Source of the DNA: Schistocerca nitens
Taxonomy: Eukaryota; Arthropoda; Insecta; Orthoptera; Acrididae
Direction: 5' to 3'
Assembly (NCBI RefSeq): GCF_023898315.1
Contig: NC_064616.1
Span: 531,793,102 to 531,857,101 of the forward strand
Length of the DNA: 64,000 nt
In this document: in pieces, positions 21,434-31,817 of the stretch
Numbering within the stretch: the first letter of the stretch is position 1
How the letters are laid out: every line of letters starts with the position of its first letter
Position numbers and translations under genes: made by a program
Notes under the pieces: model-generated
Databases searched by the model: none
Told to the model about the DNA's origin: nothing
What the model saw: only the letters and a program-made list of their open reading frames with translations

Positions 21434-22892
21434 CACACATCAAAAAATTTTTTGCATCACCCTGGTTCCTAGAACTCCTGAAGATAGACATTGACTCTGG
21501 TTATTGTATTACAGATACAGTCACTTTCTCTGTGCAGAGATGTTGCTAAACATGCCCAAAGACATAAACAACCATGCATGAGCAGTGCCTATTAGACGGA
21601 GGGGGTTTGAGAGCCGATCAGTTCCAGTCATTCCACCAGGAAAGAGGTATATGACCCGTGTTGTCTGCAGTTCAACCTTGCCTCAACAGTCTATATCGTG
21701 GTTTGATCATGTCTGCATTGATACCTTGTGCCAGGAAGGGCTCTCAACAAGGGAAGTGTCCAGGCATCTCAGAGTGAACCAAAGCGATGTCGTTCGGACA
21801 TGGAGGAGATATAGAGAGACAGGAACTGTTGATGACAGCCTCGCTCAGGCCGCCCAGAGGATGCAGTAGATGACTGCTACCTATGGATTATGACTCGGAG
21901 GAACTCTGACAGTAATGCCATGATGTTGAATAATGCTTTTTGCACAGCCACAGGACATTATGTTACTACTCAAACTGTGCACAATAAGCTGCATGATGCG
22001 CAACTTCATTCCCAAAGTCCATGGCGAGGTCCATCTTTGCAACCAGGACACCATACAGTGCAGTACAGATGGGCCCAACAACATGCTGATTGGACTGCTC
22101 AGTATTGGCATCACGTTCTCTTCACTGCTGAGTGTTGCATATGCCTTCAACCAGACAATTGTTGGAGACGCGTTTGGAGGCAACCTGGTGAGGCTGAACA
22201 CCTCAGACACACTGTTCAGTGAGTGCAGCAAGGTGGAGGTTCCCTGCTGTTTTGGTGTGGCATTATGTGGGGCTAACATACACCGCTGGTGGTCATGGAA
22301 GGTGCCATAATGGCTGTACGTTACATGAATGCCATCCTGCGACCAATAGTGCATACATATCAGCAGTGTATCGGAGTGGCATTCATCTTCATGGATGACA
22401 ATTCATGCCCCCCATCATGAACATCTTGTGAATGAATTCATTCAGGATAACGACATCATTCGACTAGAGTGGCCAGCATGTTCCCTAGACATGAACCCTA
22501 TCGAACATACCTAGGATGGATTGAAAAGGGCTGTTTGTGGATGACATGACCCACCAACCACTCTGAGGGATCTTTGCCGAATCGCCATTGAGAAGTGGGA
22601 CAATCTGGACCAACAGTGCCTTGATGAACTTGTGGATAGTATGCCATGATGAATACAGGTATGCATCAATGCAAGAGGATGTGCTATTGGGTAGTAGAGT
22701 TACCACTGTGTACAACATTCTGGACCACCACCTCTGAAGGTCTCGCTGTATGGCGGTACAACATGTAATGTGTGGTTTTCATAAGCAATAAAAAGGGCAG
22801 AAATGATGTTTATGTTGACCTCTGTTCCAATTTTCTGTACATGTTCCGGAACTATCGGAACCGAGGTGATGCAAAACTTTTTTTGATATGTG
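21434..22892 (+). mobile_element. Tc1-like DNA transposon, decayed
   Basis: Ends CACACATCAAAAAATTTTTT and, inverted, AAAACTTTTTTTGATATGTG, flanked by TA at 21432-21433 and 22893-22894. Length 1459 bp, typical of Tc1 elements. The transposase inside is broken. Confidence 0.8.
21650..22700 (+). pseudogene. Tc1-like transposase, frameshifted
   Basis: The + strand keeps a paired-like DNA-binding region (REVSRHLRVNQSDVVRTWRR, about 21752-21811) and a WRRYRETGTVDD linker. The nuclease part is scattered over frames, with FTAECCICLQ-like text near 22120, a remnant with DDNS-like sequence near 22395, and IIRLEWPACSLDMNPIEHTW near 22455-22515 containing the third acidic residue. Several frameshifts and stops. 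Not functional. Confidence 0.7.
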
Positions 22893-23949
22893 TATTATAT
22901 TTACAGAACGGTAACACTTTTATATATATACAATTTGTCATGGATATAAATATTTGGGTAAGTTTTCCATTTGTCATGTAGACACTTAGAAATTTGGAGT
23001 GATAGGATCAATGAAACAGGACAAACATAGAGTGATAGAATGAACAGTACAATGTGCCTGAGTTAAAACAGAACACTTTTGTCATTTATTTTTCAATTAT
23101 TTATCCATCCATCTGGAGATAAAATGTATTGTGTGGGCATTTTCAGGTTTCCCAAATCTTTAGGTCAATAACATGCACATGGTAGAATATCCTAAACAGA
23201 GTATTTTGGTATGTGGAAGTAATAGTTGCAAGTCATATTTACTTTTTTATTGATATAAATAACTCACACTCTGCACTAACAGTTTAAGCTTGTAGAAACA
23301 GTTCAAAGCAATGGCCACATGTCAACGGATGCATCACAAAAGCAAATAAAATTTTTCTACACTGACTCAAATATCTGTGTTGTGTGTTGTAAAACGAGAC
23401 AGGCACCTAGAGTCCTACCAACAAGATCCTCTTCAGTTTCTGCTAGGGTTTCCTGCACCAATGACTTCATTTATCCCCAATGGAAAAAATACATGTGTAT
23501 GAGGATCAGCATTCACTCTGGTCATTGGACAGGACCTCTGTTTCCAACAACAAATATCTATATGATGAGTCTCTTATGTTCAAGTCCTCACAGATATTAA
23601 TAACCTAACCTAACCTAACCTGTGGTAGTACATCACTATTGAACATCAGGTAATTGCTCAAACAGGATGGAATCAAATAAATTCCCTTTTTATATGATTT
23701 TATACAGTTCCAGCCCACAAATTAACATATAAGTGTTGATGGTGGCCTGACAAGGAACCCCTTGAGTGTGAGGTCACAAAAGGCCAATAATGTTTGTGCT
23801 CCATGCATTGTTTACCATGCAACCATAATGTTGGCTGCTAATGGAACAGTAAGTGGGGTTGGAGGTATCCAGTGGTGAGCACAGCAGGAGGCTGCAGAGA
23901 GTAGTTGAATGGCTTAGTCAATAAATTATCCACAACAACACTACAGTGC
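22893..23949. other. Intron sequence, nothing recognised apart from a telomere-like tract
   Basis: AT-rich; open frames in it have no recognisable similarity. It includes the short (CCTAA)n tract at 23601-23621. Confidence 0.4.
23601..23621 (-). repeat. Short interstitial (TTAGG)n telomere-motif tract
   Basis: Four copies of CCTAA on the + strand, equal to (TTAGG)n on the minus strand, the usual insect telomere repeat. The tract is only 21 bases and could be chance or a microsatellite. Confidence 0.6.
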
Positions 23950-25530
23950 TAGTGGTATTGGTACAAAGCAGACAATGACAACAATATACAAACAAAACAT
24001 TACATTATATCTACAACAACAGTTGCCAGAGTTGACATTTAATCAGAAAAGAACCCAAGGAATTTCACCGAGTGAGCAAGATGTGTCAGACGAAATATTA
24101 ATGTTTCTGCAACATGAGTCTGTGGAATGTGTGGTGTTGTATATGCTCGACTGTGTGGACAGTGTACATGAGGAGTACAGTGATGACGATACATGCTAAA
24201 CAAGTGAAATCAATACTGTAACATGTGTCGAGCCATGTAATTCATCATCCTTGTTGGACAGGGAGCCACAAATCCTATCTCCAGTGAAATGTAGTATAAG
24301 ACAATCGTTGCGCAAGTAGAGGGTTCTAAACATAATTATGTACATGGAAGATTGTCCACAGCATAGTAAAAAAACACTTTGAATAGGTCTGCAGCAATAT
24401 GATCATGTAGTGGATAAGAAAAACTATGGCTATTAGAGAGAGAACAAGGCACACTTGCTACAAAACCTGGTATTTGCAAGTTTCAAGTATGCTTGATACA
24501 ATTTACAGGATGTGCATGATAGTGACCTACTACGTTACACACATCATATTGCACATGGCATAGATTACAGTGATTTCTAGGAAAGCTGTGGATGGTAACA
24601 TGACTTCAAACACTGCTACAGAGTTGGAAGACTTAGAGAATGAAATTTCAAACAAAGCGTCAATCTGACAATGCACATCAAATTGTGGAATCAGCCCAAA
24701 AATTTGTAGGTGAGATAAACAAACTTATCCCATCAGTCAGTAAGGAATTTGTTTTCAGCTCCAACCAAGTCAGGATTTGAAGAGGAAATGAATTGAAAGG
24801 AACTCTGGAAATTAGAGGTACAAACAGTTGTATCGAGATCAGCTAACATCAGTGCCTTCATGCATTCATGTACAATTATGCTGACTGTTAATGTGGTTGG
24901 TAAATTGGCTGGAAAGTTATTTATTGTGCTATGAGAAGTTGGTGGTGCTCTGCCTCCTATGATTCTTTCTTGTGTGCATGGTCTTGCAGGGGCAGTAAGG
25001 AATATTTACATCACAGCAAGCAAGAGTGAGAAAATGGGTATAAGAGAACTATAACTATGGTATAAGCACCGCTTTTCGCCTATAGCTGGTCAAAATAACT
25101 TGATTCCACTTGATTCCTGGTCTGCATATGAAAATCATACTCCCTTAGAGAAAACTATCCCTACTGAAATGTGTGTGACATTGCAATTCACACCATCTGG
25201 AACCACTGGACAAGTTCAGTCTCTGGATGTTTGTTTTTTCCATGCCTATAAAACATGTTATCACACTATCTGCAGCTATACCTTAAAGGATAGCCAGTTA
25301 CATGATAAGCTTCATGACACTCTGTTTTGCATTTGGTTGCATGCCATCACACTCCATCAGTTCTCATCACCCATTTACACCAATATGATTCTGTATGCAT
25401 TCCTTAAGAGTGGATACCTAGCTGAATATCCTGCATGGTTTGTAACTCACAAAGAGTTTGCCTTCAATGTTGATGGTGCAATCCTTTGTGATGACTGTGG
25501 CTCACCAGTTTTCATTTGGTGTTGATGGTG
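23950..25530 (+). pseudogene. pogo-like (DDE_1-type) transposase remnant
   Basis: The best segment is 25100-25525: IPLDSWSAYENH holds the second acidic position, then TPSGTTGQVQSLDVCFFHAY the third (compare the T-T-x-x-x-Q-P-L-D-V motif of pogo/Tigger DDE nucleases), then NQFSSP-like HQFSSPIYTNMILYAFLKSG. Upstream, broken frames continue (FMHSCTIMLTVNVVGKLAGK near 24855, SKSEKMGI near 25020), and the first catalytic aspartate region near 24760 is frameshifted and lost. No terminal repeats were identified, so the limits are approximate. Confidence 0.55.
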
Positions 25531-25943
25531 CAAGTTAATGGTTTGTTTTTAACATTTCTTGTATGTCAAAAATGTCCATTTTGTGAAGTATAATACATAC
25601 ATAATGTAGAAGCTTGATCTTTGCTCATCCTGAACACTCGTTTTCTGTTGCCTTCTTGATGCACATGGTGAATCATTAGCAGCTAATATTTTTCCTGTCA
25701 TAATTATTAACACAACACTTTCAAATGAACCTTACTGTGGGTTGAACTTACAACCTCAAATTCAAGGGATTCCTTGTGAGGCCATGTGGCAAATGGTTTC
25801 TTTAAATCACTTCAGCCATAGTTATTGTCACACTGCTCTGCAATAGTCTGATAGCCTTTGCAAGAAGTTTCAGTTAGTGGGGACTGCCTCATGAAGAACA
25901 ATATAATTCAGATCAGTGGAATAACAGCTAGGGACGACAAATA
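25531..25943. other. Intron sequence, nothing recognised
   Basis: Between the pogo-like remnant and the next transposon end. No feature seen. Confidence 0.4.
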
Positions 25944-26324
25944 CAGGATGTCCATATTTAAAGTTCTAGTTTCAAAAAGCTGCAGAAAAAGAAACACTTC
26001 TCAGAAAGATGTCAGTTTGAACAGCACATTATTGATGCAGAGGAAAGCATAACATAACAAAAAAATTAATGAAAATGTGACCAATAGACAGTATTGCAAG
26101 TATCAGTGTGTACACTAGCAGACACGTGACACTTGGCTGTTCTTCAGTTTGCGTTCAAGACACCCAGCATGACTGTCTCCATGAAGGACCGCGCACTGCT
26201 AGTAAAGCTCTTTTACAAGAACAGTTATTGTTTGCCAGTAGTCCTGCAGATGTTCTGGACATTGAAGGTATGAAAAAAGGATTTGGTCCAATCATTCCAT
26301 GTAGGCTTTCACGGCCGGCGTCTT

Positions 26325-26728
26325 CATCAATAAACACTTCCGGGCTAAGTTGCCGTGGTCGATCTGTAAAACTTCTTCTCCCTGACGTTTCGTTCTCAAC
26401 TACGGAGAACATCTTCGGAGGTGAGTCAACGACTGGCTGCTAGGAGATGGGGCCGCCGCTTATACGGATATCGTAGAGGGCGCCACCACACGTCACGTGG
26501 CGTCGATGTGCAGCTATCTCTGGCTATCGTCTGTTCTCTCGATTGCATGCAATCGATTGTCACGTGATTGATGCAACGTTGACCGCCATATCTTATCCAA
26601 TTTTAATCCTTCTTCTTTACGATTAAAATTGTATTGATGTTTGTGGATTTCAATTGCCTCTCTATACATACGTGTATAATAATGCGACGTCCTCGCTAGC
26701 ACGCTTGTTTCACCAAATTTTATTTCGT
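26325..26728 (-). repeat. Penelope terminal repeat, 3' copy
   Basis: Contains the end of the coding frame, the 3' non-coding region and a hammerhead-like motif. Its inverted partner is 28683-29085. Confidence 0.9.
26381..26421 (-). ncRNA. Hammerhead-ribozyme-like motif, 3' copy
   Basis: On the minus strand: CCT, then CCGAAGA (consensus CUGANGA), a perfect 6-bp stem GTTCTC/GAGAAC, then GAAACGTC and AGG, which could pair with the leading CCT as a short stem I. This order matches the minimal hammerhead motifs described in Penelope-like elements. The consensus U4 is C here, so self-cleavage may be weak or lost. Confidence 0.5.
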
Positions 26729-28682
26729 GATCTCCATCCTTAAAAACATGTTCCGCTACTGCCGATTTGTCGATATGTCCCAAGCGACAGTTTCTTTTGT
26801 GCTCCGTCAACTGTGTATTGATGCTTCTTTTTGTAGTTCCTATGTAAACCCTGCCACAACTGCACGGAATTTTATATACCCCTGGGGTGGCTAGGGGGTG
26901 ACGAGCATCTTTTGTTGATCTTAGGCATTCACTAATTTTCTTAGTAGGTCTGAAAATGGTCTCTACTTGAAACTTGGCTAGTACTTTCCCTATGCGATCC
27001 GTGATATTATGGATGAACGGAAGAAATACTTTTCCAGCTGATGGTTGTTGCTCTCTCCTATTTCTAGGCATTTTTCTACTTGGGTGAAGTGCTCGGTTAA
27101 TCTCGTTTTTTGTATAACCATTTTTTGCAAAGGCCATTCGTAAATGATTTAGTTCTTCTTGTAAGTAGCCTGGTTCACAAATATTATTGGCCCTATTCAC
27201 TAATGTTTTTATGACCCCCCTCTTTTGCCTAGGGTGGTGGTTTGAGTTCTTATGGAGGTAGCGATCAGTATGTGTACCTTTCCTGTAGACCTTATGGCCT
27301 AAGGTCCCATCCGCCCGTTTGATAACTGATACATCCCAGAAGTTAAGTTGTCCGTTCTTCTCCTTCTCCATAGTAAATTTAATCTTTGGGTTGATGCTAT
27401 TTAAGTGTACCAGGAAATCATTCAAGTCTTCTTCCTCATGATTCCATATTACAAAGGTATCAACCACATACCGATACCACTTCGAGGGGCTTTTTTTGGC
27501 CGACTGCAGTGCTTGATGTTCAAAATATTCCATGAATAAATTCGCAATTGCGGGACTTAGGGGACCTCCCATGGCTACCCCATCGATCTGTTCATAAAAT
27601 TCGCCATTGTACTGAAAATAGGTCGAGGATAGACAGTGTTGGAACAAGGCTACTACATCAGTAGGGAACATATCGGCTATATGGGAGAGAGCTTCATCAA
27701 CTGGAACCATCGTGAACAAAGACACTATATCAAAACTGACAAGGATGTCATTAGGACCGACAGTAATTTCCCTCAATTTCTCAATGAAATGTAGAGAGTT
27801 TTTAATATGACTTTCAGTTTTGCCTATGTAAGGTTGTAACAAAGAGGCAAGGTGTCTGGCTAGTTCTTGGGTAGGAGTTCCAATTGCGCTGACTATTGGT
27901 CTCAAAGGAACATCAGGCTTATGTATCTTTGGTAATCCATATAATCTCGGAGGATAAGCCTCCGTTTTACAAAGATACTTTTTAACTTCTGTAGGAATGG
28001 AAGACTGTTTTATCAGACGATTGGTGGCATTCAGCACATTCGTTGTGGGATCCTTTTTCAACTTCTTGTATGTGCTGGGTTCCTGGAGATCACTGATCTT
28101 CTTGTGATAATCCTTAGTATTCATTAAAACAGTAACATTTCCCTTGTCAGCGGCAACTATAATAACATTCTTGTCTGCATTGATCTGTCGCAATGCCTTC
28201 CTTTCCCCTTGAGACAGATTGCTACTGGGTGGCTTAGCTTTGCGTAATATCCTGGAGGTTTCCATTCTAATTTCGTCAGCAGAATATGATGGTAACTGAC
28301 GAATTCCTGCCTCTATATTAGCAATAATGTCCTCCATAGGAATCTTGGATGGAGTTATTGCAAAATTCCCTCCTTTAGACAGAACAGAAAGTTCTTCCTT
28401 AGACAATTCTTTTTCTGATAAATTAATAACCGTTTGGGAATTGTTTGGAATCGGTGTTTCCTGTTGACCCTCTTGTAGACGATCAAACTTCTCCTTCTGC
28501 CTATTGGAAGACACTTCTGCACTAATCTCCATAGATCTAAATGTTAAACTGTCCACTTTGTTCCAATGACAAAACTGCATAGTATTGCTAATAAGTAAAT
28601 GAAGATTTAGCAGTTGACCATCACATACCGCCAGTCCTCGTCGTGTCTGATGTATCCGCTCACGTAGTAATGCCAGTTCCAT
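26514..28682 (-). CDS. Penelope-type reverse transcriptase with GIY-YIG endonuclease
   Basis: A 722-residue open frame from the ATG at 28682. The frame is open to an ATG at 28757, but the extra 25 residues are antisense to the inverted arm, so I prefer the inner start. Domains in order: N-terminal part, RT with YGLPKIHKPD (about 248-257), SFDIVSLFTMVP (316-327), MGGPLSPAIANLFMEYFE (371-388), YRYVVDTFVIW (403-413), then LNFWDVSV. The GIY-YIG nuclease has GVYKIPCSCGRVYIGTTKRS (601-620) and MYREAIEI. The catalytic YVDD box is changed to YVVD at 27462-27464, so RT activity is probably lost although the frame is open. Confidence 0.85.
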   Translation of the reverse strand: MELALLRERIHQTRRGLAVCDGQLLNLHLLISNTMQFCHWNKVDSLTFRSMEISAEVSSNRQKEKFDRLQEGQQETPIPNNSQTVINLSEKELSKEELSVLSKGGNFAITPSKIPMEDIIANIEAGIRQLPSYSADEIRMETSRILRKAKPPSSNLSQGERKALRQINADKNVIIVAADKGNVTVLMNTKDYHKKISDLQEPSTYKKLKKDPTTNVLNATNRLIKQSSIPTEVKKYLCKTEAYPPRLYGLPKIHKPDVPLRPIVSAIGTPTQELARHLASLLQPYIGKTESHIKNSLHFIEKLREITVGPNDILVSFDIVSLFTMVPVDEALSHIADMFPTDVVALFQHCLSSTYFQYNGEFYEQIDGVAMGGPLSPAIANLFMEYFEHQALQSAKKSPSKWYRYVVDTFVIWNHEEEDLNDFLVHLNSINPKIKFTMEKEKNGQLNFWDVSVIKRADGTLGHKVYRKGTHTDRYLHKNSNHHPRQKRGVIKTLVNRANNICEPGYLQEELNHLRMAFAKNGYTKNEINRALHPSRKMPRNRREQQPSAGKVFLPFIHNITDRIGKVLAKFQVETIFRPTKKISECLRSTKDARHPLATPGVYKIPCSCGRVYIGTTKRSINTQLTEHKRNCRLGHIDKSAVAEHVFKDGDHEIKFGETSVLARTSHYYTRMYREAIEIHKHQYNFNRKEEGLKLDKIWRSTLHQSRDNRLHAIERTDDSQR

Positions 28683-29085
28683 ACGAAATAAAATTTGGTG
28701 AAACAAGCGTGCTAGCGAGGACGTCGCATTATTATACACGTATGTATAGAGAGGCAATTGAAATCCACAAACATCAATACAATTTTAATCGTAAAGAAGA
28801 AGGATTAAAATTGGATAAGATATGGCGGTCGACGTTGCATCAATCACGTGACAATCGATTGCATGCAATCGAGAGAACAGATGGTAGCCAGAGATAGCTG
28901 CACATCGACGCCACGTGACGTGCGGTGGCGCCCTCTACGATATCCGTATAAGCGGCGGCCCCATCTCCTAGCAGCCAGTCATTGACTCAACTCCGAAGAT
29001 GTTCTCCATAGTTGAGAACGAAACGTCAGGGAGAAGAAGTTTTACAGATCGACCACGGCAACTTAGCCCGGAAGTGTTTATTGAT
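28683..29085 (+). repeat. Penelope terminal repeat, inverted 5' copy
   Basis: Inverted complement of 26325-26728, with about seven differences by eye (for example GATGGTAGCC against GACGATAGCC). It is read in the opposite sense to the element's gene and repeats the last part of the coding frame (IKFGETSVLARTSHYYTRMY). Confidence 0.9.
28990..29030 (+). ncRNA. Hammerhead-ribozyme-like motif, inverted copy
   Basis: Same motif as at 26381-26421 on the opposite strand: CCGAAGA, GTTCTC/GAGAAC stem, GAAACGTC. The stem I base pairs are weaker (ACT against AGG). Confidence 0.45.
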
Positions 29086-29331
29086 GATTTGGTCCAATGT
29101 TTGTTAATGAGCTGGAGAAAATGATTACAAAATTTGAAAAGACAAATTCTTTTGAAGTGCTATGTGGCAGAGGGAGGAATGCAGTCAGAGATATGGTCCC
29201 AGCATTGCAAGTGTGGTCGTGTGGTGCTGTGGAAACGTGCAGTGCATGGGGAATTGCCCATACTTTGGACATATACCTGAAAGCACGATGCATAAAATCT
29301 GAAAAAAACATCCAGCATTGCTATCTATAAA

Positions 29332-30682
29332 AAGTCTACATCTACATCTACATGGTTACTCTGCAATTTACACTTGAGTGCCTGGCAGAGGGTTCATCGA
29401 ACCATTTTCATACTACTTCTGTACCATTCCACTCTCGAATGGCGCATGGGTGAAAGGAACACCTACATCTTTCCGTTCATGCTCTGATTTCTCTTATTTT
29501 ATTGTGATGATAATTTGTCCCTATGTAGGTGGGTGTCAACAAAATATTTTCATATTCGAAAGAGAAAGTTGGTGATTGAAATTTCGTAAATAGATCTCAC
29601 TCCAAAGAAAACCCCCTTTGTTTCAGTGACTGCCACCCCAACTCACATATCATATCAGTGACATTCTCACCCCTATTGCGCGATAACACGAAATGGGCTG
29701 CCCTTCTTTGCATTTTTTCGATGTCCTCTGTCAATCCTACCTTGTAAGGATCCCACACCATGCAGCAGTATTCCAGAAGAGGACGGACAAGTGTAATGTA
29801 GGCTGTCTCTTTAGTGGGTTTGTCGCATCTTCGTAGTGTTCTGCCAACAAAGCGCATCCCCTCCCCACAATATTATCTATGTGGTCTTTCCAATTTAAGT
29901 TGCTTGTAACTGTAATTCTTAGGTATGTAGTCGAATTGACAGCCCTTAGATTTGTGTGATTTATTGTATACCCAAAATTTATCGGATTTCTTGTAGTACC
30001 CATATGGATGACCTCACACTTTTCTTTGTTTAGTGCCAATTGCCACTTTTCGCATCATACACAAATTCTCTCTAGATCATTTTCTAATTGGAATTGATCA
30101 TTTGATGATTTTACTAGATGGTAAATTACTGCATCATCTGCAAACAATCTAAGGGAGCTGCTCAGATTATCACCTAGATCGTTTATGTAAATCAGGAACA
30201 GCAGAGGGTCTATGACACTACCTCGCAGAACGCCAGATATCACGTCTGTTCTACTCGATGATTTACCATCTATCACTACAAACTGTGACCTTTCTGAGAG
30301 GACATCACACATCCAGTCACACAACTGAGATGATACTCCATATGCATGCAGTTTGATTGATAGTCACTTGTGAGGAGCAGTATCAAAAGCCTTCTGGAAA
30401 TCTAGGAATATGGAACCGATCTGAGATCCCTTGTCGACATCACTCATTACTTCATGGGAATAAAGAGCTAGCTGTGTTGCACAAGAATGATATTTTCTGA
30501 ATCAGTGTTCGTTATGTATCAATAAGTCATTTTCTTCAAGGTGGTTCATAATGTTCGGGTACAGTATATGCTCCAGGATCCTACTTCAAATTGAGGTCAG
30601 TGATATGTCTGTATTTCAATGGGTTACTCCTATTTCCTTTCTTGAATATTGGTGTGACCTGTACTACTTTCCAGCCCTGTTT
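29332..30682 (-). mobile_element. 5'-truncated CR1/jockey-group LINE with TAGATG-type tail
   Basis: The minus strand reads GWKVVQVTPIFKKGNRSNP (about 30675-30620), then RSQFVVIDGKSS, LRGSVIDPLLFLIYINDL and LRLFADDAVIYHL (30324-30055). The C-terminal domain follows (LNKEKCEVIHMGTTR, CDKPTKETAYITLVRPLLEY, LTEDIEKMQRRAAHFVLSRN). The 3' end is a (CTACAT)n run on the + strand at 29337-29354. Frameshifts make it inactive. It starts at the first RT motifs, so it is 5'-truncated. Confidence 0.8.
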
Positions 30683-31817
30683 AGAAGTTACTTCCTGCTG
30701 GCCTGCCAGCAAGATAAATGTGTGCACTGTAATTTCTTGCCCACATGGTAGTGGACAATGAATGGTCACTGAACGTTCTGTGGACAGATAGTGCCCATTT
30801 CCATCTCAAAGGAGATGTCAATACACAGAATATGGGCAATGGAAAATCCACATGCACATCATTTGGTACCGCTTCATTCTTCAAAGATGACTATGTGGAG
30901 AGGATTGACGGCATCATTTATCATTGGGTCATATTTTTTGGATGAGATGAGTACTGAAGGTCCTGTTACCTGTACTGTTACTGGTAAATGCTGTAAGAGT
31001 CTTCTGCATGCCAATGTCATCCCAGCCCTCCAACAGTGTGGATGTGTGGGAAGTATCATTTTTGTCTGAGATGGTGGACCTTGCAAACTGCATGGCCAAT
31101 GAAGAGGCTGCTGCAGGGTCATTTCATAAATGTTAAAATTATCAGCTACCATTTCCTTACAGTCTGGTTGTCCAGATCACGTGATCTTAATCCATGTTAC
31201 CTCTGGCTGTCGGGTTATCTGAAAGATGTTATATTCAGTGCTCCAATTATGAATGTTGCTGAATTGAAGACATGCACTCAGGAACACATTCTGAATGTAA
31301 CATCTGAGACACTTCGATCTGTTGTAGAAGATGCTGTTTCTTGATTTCAGCTTGTGGCAGAAAACAGTGGGCAGCATATTGGACTGTCTTGTGCCACTCT
31401 CACTACAATTTGAAAAAAAATTCATGTGTGTTTTTGTGTGATTTCTGGCTTCAGCACAATTAAAAACCAATTTTTAACATCTGATGTGCTATGACCCTGC
31501 TGTGGTGGATAGGCACCTAACAGTGCCACAACTGTTGACTACCAAACTTGTGCAATCATGTTCATTGAACAGTATGGGTGTTGTAATGTGCAGCTCAAAC
31601 CATAGCTGTTGTACTGCAATTCATCTGTCATCTGTAGCTGACCCCATTTACATCTTAAAGCACCATCTATTATTAAGAATATATTTTTTGTTTTTTTTTT
31701 ACATTGATGTTTCCCCCTGCATCTGTAATATTCTATTGAAATTTGATGTCATTCTCAGCAGTGGTTCTCTTTCTATAACATTTTGAAAGTAGAACTTTAA
31801 TTATGGGCACACTGTAC

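Larger units (their letters stand above)
26293..29085 (-). mobile_element. Penelope-like retroelement with inverted terminal repeats
   Basis: Flanked by a 13-bp duplication GATTTGGTCCAAT at 26280-26292 and 29086-29098, placing it precisely inside the mariner-like transposase. On the minus strand it encodes RT plus GIY-YIG endonuclease (26514-28682). The 3' 404 bp (26325-26728) is repeated in inverted orientation at the 5' side (28683-29085) at roughly 98% identity by eye. Low divergence between the arms points to a fairly recent insertion. Confidence 0.9.
26169..31344 (+). pseudogene. Mariner-like transposase in three pieces
   Basis: Piece 1 (26169-26292) reads MTVSMKDRALLVKLFYKN, an N-terminal helix-turn-helix. 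Piece 2 (29086-29331) continues with LEKMITKFEKTNSFEV and ARGIAHTLD-like text. Piece 3 (about 30683-31344) reads KLLPAGLPA near 30686, then LNVLWTDSAHFHLKGD (first aspartate), then a DGGP motif near 31068 (second), and SRDLNPCYLWLSGYLKD (about 31170-31220), where the family has SPDLNPCDFWLWGYLK. The last catalytic aspartate is replaced by tyrosine, and stops occur in all pieces. Dead copy. Confidence 0.75.
25944..31815 (+). mobile_element. Mariner-like transposon split into three by Penelope and LINE insertions
   Basis: The left end CAGGATGTCCATATTTAAAG is mirrored at the right by CTTTAATTATGGGCACACTG. The inverted match extends for about 35 bp (TTCTAGTTTCAAAA-type subterminal sequence), and TA flanks both ends (25942-25943, 31816-31817). 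Subtracting the Penelope element (26293-29085) and the LINE (29332-30682) leaves about 1.7 kb, a normal size for such a transposon. The transposase fragments on both sides of the insertions belong to one protein. Confidence 0.8.

Noticed and set aside
28643..28897. Separate + strand gene with IKFGETSVLARTSHYYTRM
   Set aside because: It is the inverted copy of the Penelope 3' coding end, not an independent gene.
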